From the NCBI GenBank assembly GCA_019694595.1, contig JAIBBQ010000059.1, positions 1 to 32,154 on the forward strand: 32,154 nucleotides of DNA, given 5' to 3'. A program made the position numbers and the translations under genes. The DNA comes from Myxococcaceae bacterium. Its GTDB lineage: Bacteria > Myxococcota > Myxococcia > Myxococcales > Myxococcaceae. Position 1 is the first letter of the stretch; every line of letters begins with the position of its first letter. The notes below the pieces were generated by a model. It did no database searches. It was not told the DNA's origin and saw only the letters and a program-made list of their open reading frames with translations. Of this stretch, positions 28,744-32,154 are shown one piece after another.

Positions 28744-28756
28744 GTCGAAGGGCACC

Positions 28757-28773
28757 AGCAACGCCGGTGCCAG
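28757..28773 (-). promoter_or_regulatory. Sigma-54-like (-24/-12) promoter at gspC
   Basis: On the minus strand the sequence CTGGCACCGGCGTTGCT matches the sigma-54 consensus TGGCAC-N5-TTGCW, with the required GG-N10-GC spacing. Transcription would begin near 28746, which puts the GTG at 28743 almost at the 5' end of the message. That would imply near-leaderless translation, or that the match is fortuitous. A sigma-54 activator gene is present at 8945-10576, but nothing links it directly to this site. Confidence 0.4.
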
Positions 28774-28921
28774 CCCCTTTCCCAGGCAAATTCAGGCACT
28801 TCGCCAAGGCGCTCGGACAATTTGTCACGCTCGGGCAGGCTGGCTTTGACGGCCTGTCAGGTCGTCCCGAGGGAGTGGGCGCCCATGGGAATCTGCCTTA
28901 ACCTGCATCAGGGGAACCTCG
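28774..28921. promoter_or_regulatory. Divergent region between gspC and the PilZ gene
   Basis: This region must serve the PilZ gene and any further control of the secretion operon. It contains a short palindrome GACAA-T-TTGTC (28816-28826) flanked by the same GAGCG/CGCTC-type sequence on either side, a possible small operator. GGGGAA six bases before the ATG at 28922 is the ribosome-binding site of the PilZ gene. No convincing housekeeping promoter was found. Confidence 0.3.
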
Positions 28922-29626
28922 ATGAGTGCCAGTGAGCAGGAAAGGCGTGGCTTCGCGCGCATCGAGACCTCGCTCGAGTGCACGGTGGCGACCGACGCCG
29001 ACCTGGTGAGCGCGAAGGTCAGCAACCTCTCGCGCACCGGCGCCGGGGTGCTGGCGCCCGCGGGGGCGCTCACCGTGGGGCAGTCGGTGTCGGTGATGCT
29101 GGAACGCGCGCAGGGCGAGTTCAGCCTGAGCCTGTCGGCGCAGGTGGTGCGCACCCAGCCGCAAGGCGACGAGGTGCTCTTCGGCCTGCGCTTCGAGCCA
29201 CCGCCGCCCGGGGTCGAGGAGACGCTGCTGGCGCTGCTCAAGGCGCTCGCCGAGAGCCGCGGCGACGGCCGCCGCTCGCACCGGCGGGTACAGGCGCGCA
29301 TCGAGGTGTCGTGCCGCAGCCCCGACGCGTTCCGCGCGTGGCTGGTCGACCTGTCCCAGGGGGGGCTGGCGGTGAAGTGCCCGCGCCCGGTGGAGCTGGG
29401 CTCGCAGCTCAAGGTGCAGTTCGGCATCGACGACCACCGCGGTCTGGTGGCGGTGCAGGGCGAGGTGAAGCGGGTGAGCCCGCTCGACGACGGCCGCTAC
29501 CTGGTGGGCTTGCAGTTCGAGCCGCCCTCGGAAGAGCACCGCCAGCGCGTCGAGAAGCTGCTCTCGGTGCTCCTCGGCCTGGGCCCCCGCCAGGGCATGA
29601 TCCTGGAAGACGACGGGGAGCCCTGA
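28922..29626 (+). CDS. Tandem PilZ-domain protein (putative c-di-GMP effector)
   Basis: A 234-residue cytosolic protein made of two PilZ domains. The first has RGFAR (R9-x3-R13) and NLSRTG (N35-x-S37-x2-G40). The second has RRSHRR (R118-x3-R122) and DLSQGG (D143-x-S145-x2-G148). These RxxxR and D/NxSxxG motifs are the known c-di-GMP contacts, and both domains keep them. There is no output domain besides PilZ, so it likely acts by binding a partner. It is divergent from gspC, which makes the secretion operon or its machinery a natural but unproven target. The start has GGGGAA upstream. Confidence 0.9.
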   Translation: MSASEQERRGFARIETSLECTVATDADLVSAKVSNLSRTGAGVLAPAGALTVGQSVSVMLERAQGEFSLSLSAQVVRTQPQGDEVLFGLRFEPPPPGVEETLLALLKALAESRGDGRRSHRRVQARIEVSCRSPDAFRAWLVDLSQGGLAVKCPRPVELGSQLKVQFGIDDHRGLVAVQGEVKRVSPLDDGRYLVGLQFEPPSEEHRQRVEKLLSVLLGLGPRQGMILEDDGEP

Positions 29627-29643
29627 AGCCCACGGGCTCCCCG
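29614..29643. terminator. Hairpin between convergent PilZ and lipoprotein genes
   Basis: CGGGGAGCCC (29614-29623) and GGGCTCCCCG (29634-29643) form a perfect 10-bp stem. The loop is 10 bases and contains the PilZ gene's TGA. It lies between two convergent 3' ends, so it could end transcripts in both directions. No T-tract follows on either strand, so it is not a classical intrinsic terminator. Confidence 0.5.
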
Positions 29644-29655
29644 CGGCGGCGCCCG

Positions 29656-31039
29656 TCAGTCCGCGGCGAGCGGTGCCCAGCGGTGCTGCGCCGCCAGCTC
29701 GGCGATCAGCGCCCTGCGCGTTGGCCGCGTCCGCACCGCCGAGCGACGGGAGCGCGGCGCGCAGCTTGGGCTCGGCGAAGCGGCCCAGCCCGAGGATCTT
29801 CGCCCGGGCGGTCGACGGCGCGGTGGCGAGCTCCTTCGCCCAGGCCGCGACCTGCTGCTCTTCCGCGCTGGAGAGCGCCTCCACGCGGATCACCATGGTG
29901 CGCTTCACCGTGGCGGGCGCCGGCGTGATGGTGAGCGGAATGGTGGCGTCGATCTGCGCCGCGGGCAGCAGGTAGAGCACGCGCTGCCCCGGGGTGCGGA
30001 AGTACGAGCGCTGCCAGGTGTGCACCATGGCCTTCGCCTCGTCGGTGTAGAGCCCGTCGGCCACCAGCAGCGTCTCGAGCTGGGTCGACAGCTCGGCCAC
30101 GAAGCGGTCCATCGGGAGCACCTCGCCGTCGAACTGGAACACCTCGGTCTCGCCCGGGGGCAGGTCCTTGTGCACCGCGAAGCTGCCGCCCGTCGCGGTG
30201 ACCTTCATGGTGATGATCCCCCGGAGCGTCTGCGCGGTCGGCGCGCTCTGCAGCACCGGCGTGCCCTTGGCCTCGGCCACCGTCATCGGCAGGGAGAAGT
30301 TGCCGAGGCCCCGGTAGAAGAGGAAGCGCTCGTGCTGCGCCAGTCCGCCCTGCGGCGGCGCCACCTCGAGCGTGTTGGAAGCCACCTCGCGCGAGAAGCC
30401 CCAGGTGCCGGCGCCGATGGGGCTCGCCAGGGAAGGCTGGGCCTCGGGCGCCAGCACCTTGACCGTGCCCCAGTCGAGCACGCCGCCCTTCTGCGCAGTG
30501 AAGCGGCTCGCGCACTCCGCCGGCATGGAGACGTTGGCCATGGTCCACGGGTCGTCGGGCGCGGCGGGGCTCCCGTACAGGAACGGCTCGAAGCGCTGCA
30601 CGTACGGGAACCACTGGGTGAACAGCCCCTCGGGGAAGGCGACCTTCACCTGCACGTCGCGCGCGGTCGGCGAATAGAAGTACGTGACCGGGGTCTCCAT
30701 CTTCTGCACCGCGCCGGGGGTGACCTTGGCCGCGGCGATGCGGTCGGCGACGAAGCCGGGGAGGTCCTCTTCCTCGTGGTGGAGCCCCTGCACCAGCTGG
30801 CCGGTGCTGGTCATCACCGAGGTGAGGGTGCCCCACTCGTGCACCACGAAGCCGTCGGTGCCGGGGTGGTAGCTGCGGCAGCCGGCGCAGCCGGGCGCGC
30901 CGCCGCCGGTCGCCGAGGCGCCACCTCCGCCCGAGCCGGTGAGGCGCTCGCCGCTCCCGCCTCCGGAACCATCCTGAATCGCAGGGCCCCGCCCACAGGC
31001 GAAGGCCACGCAGCACGCCACCACGAGAGTCCAGCGCAT
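29656..31039 (-). CDS. VHEWGT-motif lipoprotein, frameshifted near its 3' end
   Basis: A lipoprotein of about 460 residues once a single-base shift is allowed. The N-terminus MRWTLVVACCVAFACG has cysteines at 9, 10 and 15 that could be lipidated; a Gly/Ser-rich linker (20-50) and a CAGC (51-54) follow. The conserved part begins FVVHEWGT (64-71) with KMETPVTYFYS (113-123) and FPYVQRFEPF (144-153), a motif set I recall from myxobacteria and planctomycetes with no known function. In GGG at 29712-29714 one extra base breaks the frame. Dropping it restores QALIAELAAQHRWAPLAAD and a TGA at 29656-29658. As written, the frame runs on antisense through the whole PilZ gene to 28898. The start has AAAGGA seven bases upstream. 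Confidence 0.75.
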
Positions 31040-31079
31040 CGAAGAGTCCTTTCGAGAAAGTCCGTCCGGCCGCGCGCCA

Positions 31080-31105
31080 GGTATGCCGGGCACGAAAAAA
31101 GGGAC
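31080..31105 (-). promoter_or_regulatory. Left arm of a 26-bp inverted repeat: promoter/operator element facing the lipoprotein gene
   Basis: On the minus strand this reads GTCCCTTTTTTCGTGCCC and then GGCATACC. It matches the right arm (31133-31158) in 21 of 26 bases, in the outward orientation, with a perfect 12-base core (GGTATGCCGGGC on the plus strand). It ends 41 bases before the lipoprotein ATG, a normal promoter distance. It may be a -35/-10 pair read by the adjacent ECF sigma factor, or an operator; the sequence alone does not decide. Confidence 0.5.
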
Positions 31106-31132
31106 GCGGGCGGTGGCGCTCGCGGCCGTTTT

Positions 31133-31158
31133 GTCCTCTTTTCCCGGCCCGGCATACC
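31133..31158 (+). promoter_or_regulatory. Right arm of the 26-bp inverted repeat: element facing the sigma-factor gene
   Basis: On the plus strand this reads GTCCTCTTTTCCCGGCCC and then GGCATACC, the same element as the left arm in mirror orientation. The end of it, CCCGG-CATA-CCGGG (31148-31161), is itself a perfect short palindrome that runs into the GGGAGG before the sigma-factor gene. If GGCATACC is a -10 element, transcription would start near 31165, very close to the GTG at 31165 and the ATG at 31177. Confidence 0.5.
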
Positions 31159-31176
31159 GGGAGGGTGCGGACGGCC

Positions 31177-31767
31177 ATGTCGCCGGACCAGGACGTCGCA
31201 GGGAGCAGCCTCGCGGTGCGCTTCGCCAGTGGCGAGCGCGCCGGGCTTTCGCTCGCCTACGACGCGCTGGCGCCGCAGGTGAGACGGTGGGTGCGGAGGT
31301 TCTTCCAGCGCCCCTTCGAGCAGGAGGAGGCCGTGCAGGAAGTCTGGCTGACCGCCCACCGCATGCAGCGCCAGTTCGACGCCGGCCGCGCGCCGCTCGG
31401 CGCGTGGCTGCGCGCGCTCACCGCCAACAAGTGCCGCGAGCTCCTGCGCGCGCAGGGGCGGCGGCCCCGCGCCGACGTGCCGCTGGACGACGTCGAGAAC
31501 GCGGCGTGGCTCGATGCCGAGAGCCCCGAAGACAGCGCGTTCCGCTCGCGCGCGGCGGCGGTGCTCACCCGGTTCATCGAAGGCCTGCCCGAGGAAGAAG
31601 CGGCGGTGCTCAAGGGCGCGCTGGTCGAAGGCCAGACGCACGAGGAGCTGGCCAGAGCGCTCGCCACCTCGGTGCGCCGCTCGAAGTACCTCAAGCTGAA
31701 GCTCCTGGAGAAGGCCGCGCGGGACCCCGAGCTGCTCGCCCTGGCGCGAGAGTGGAGAGGCGCATGA
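31177..31767 (+). CDS. ECF-type RNA polymerase sigma factor
   Basis: A 196-residue sigma-70-family protein with region 2 (about 26-93, including QEEAVQEVWLTAHRM, 49-63, and RAPLGAWLRALTANKCRELLR) and region 4 (about 125-180). The region 4 helix-turn-helix is degenerate, GQTHEELARALATSVRRSKYLKLKLLEKA, with Ser-Val-Arg-Arg where most ECFs have a turn then TVKSR. The ATG at 31177 is chosen; a GTG at 31165 would add four residues and would fit a leaderless message from the upstream element. Its stop overlaps the anti-sigma ATG by 4 bp, the usual ECF/anti-sigma pairing. Confidence 0.88.
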   Translation: MSPDQDVAGSSLAVRFASGERAGLSLAYDALAPQVRRWVRRFFQRPFEQEEAVQEVWLTAHRMQRQFDAGRAPLGAWLRALTANKCRELLRAQGRRPRADVPLDDVENAAWLDAESPEDSAFRSRAAAVLTRFIEGLPEEEAAVLKGALVEGQTHEELARALATSVRRSKYLKLKLLEKAARDPELLALAREWRGA

Positions 31768-32154
31768 GCCACGGTCAGCCCATCGAGGCCGCGGTGCTGG
31801 GCGAGCTCGCGCCCGAGGCCGAAGGCGCCTTCCGCGCGCACCTGGAGACGTGCGACGCCTGCCGCGCGGAGTACGACGAGCGCCGGGCGCTGGCCGCGCT
31901 GCTCTTCGCGGAAGACGGCGCTCCGAGCGAGAAGGCGCGCGTGTTCGCCGCGCTCCCGGCCGAGGAGGCCGGCCTCGCGAAGGCCGGGTGGTGGAGGTGG
32001 GCGCTGGGCGCCGCGCTCGCCGGTGCGGTCGCCGTGGTGGCCGCCACCGGGCTCGGGCCGCGCGCGGCGGTCGGCGACGTCACCCTGCGCGGCGGCGACG
32101 AGCGGCCGCGCAGCGACGTCTCGCTGTCGGTCTACGCCAAGCGCGACGGCGAGC
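31764..32154 (+). CDS. Zinc-finger anti-sigma factor (partial, runs off the window)
   Basis: The visible 130 residues begin MSHGQPIEAAVLGELAPEAE. They contain H26-x3-C30-x2-C33 (HLETCDAC), the zinc-binding signature of ZAS-type anti-sigma domains, which normally mask the sigma factor in the cytosol. A membrane helix follows (about 76-98, WWRWALGAALAGAVAVVAATGLG), then the start of a periplasmic domain (TLRGGDERPRSDVSLSVYAKRDG), cut by the window end. The ATG overlaps the sigma-factor TGA (ATGA), so the pair is made together and stoichiometry is likely set by coupling. The signal sensed is unknown. Confidence 0.88.
   Translation, partial: MSHGQPIEAAVLGELAPEAEGAFRAHLETCDACRAEYDERRALAALLFAEDGAPSEKARVFAALPAEEAGLAKAGWWRWALGAALAGAVAVVAATGLGPRAAVGDVTLRGGDERPRSDVSLSVYAKRDGE

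Noticed and set aside
14738-28761. A prepilin peptidase (gspO) or pilotin (gspS) gene within the secretion operon
   Set aside because: None is present; processing of the pseudopilins must rely on a peptidase encoded elsewhere, commonly the type IV pilus one.
28898-29655. Long C-terminal extension of the VHEWGT lipoprotein through the PilZ gene
   Set aside because: It begins at a one-base frameshift, loses normal codon bias, is antisense to the well-supported PilZ gene, and contains no recognisable domain.

Overview
The window is very GC-rich, densely coded DNA, most likely from a myxobacterium (Myxococcota). The signs are an enhancer-binding protein with two FHA domains, an elongation factor G of the spd/mitochondrial-EFG1 type, many small lipoproteins, a VHEWGT-motif lipoprotein, and a canonical gspC-to-gspN type II secretion operon. 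No rRNA, tRNA, CRISPR array, insertion sequence or phage gene was seen. No gene-free stretch is longer than about 180 bp. The assignment rests on family recognition, not on a database search.

Layout. Positions 1-414 hold the 3' end of an unknown gene. Next come a PEGA-domain lipoprotein and a calcineurin-like phosphoesterase (minus strand), a TauE/SafE permease (plus), then EF-G followed by a long-chain acyl-CoA synthetase (both minus). From 7042 there is a four-cysteine protein and a small lipoprotein (plus), converging on an ECF-type sigma factor and a double-FHA sigma-54 activator (both minus). The activator is divergent from a four-gene set (10686-14729) of TadE/TadG-like pilus-associated membrane proteins and an exported protein, each start overlapping the previous stop by 4 bases.

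Positions 14738-28743 are the centrepiece: one minus-strand operon gspC-D-E-F-[orf39]-G-[orf44]-H-I-J-K-L-M-N, encoding the outer-membrane secretin, the ATPase, the inner-membrane platform and all five pseudopilins. Two tiny single-pass membrane ORFs of 39 and 44 codons sit between F and G and between G and H, translationally coupled to their neighbours. GspI is about 2.5 times its usual size because of a glycine-rich insertion and a long tail. A sigma-54-like promoter lies at the gspC start. Divergent from gspC is a tandem-PilZ protein, and GspE carries a degenerate tandem MshEN-like N-terminus, so the locus may respond to c-di-GMP.

The right end (29656-32154) is a small regulatory module. 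An ECF sigma factor overlaps a zinc-finger anti-sigma factor (cut by the window edge) and is divergent from a VHEWGT lipoprotein that carries a one-base frameshift near its 3' end. The 137-bp region between them holds a striking 26-bp imperfect inverted repeat, best read as two outward-facing copies of one promoter or operator element.
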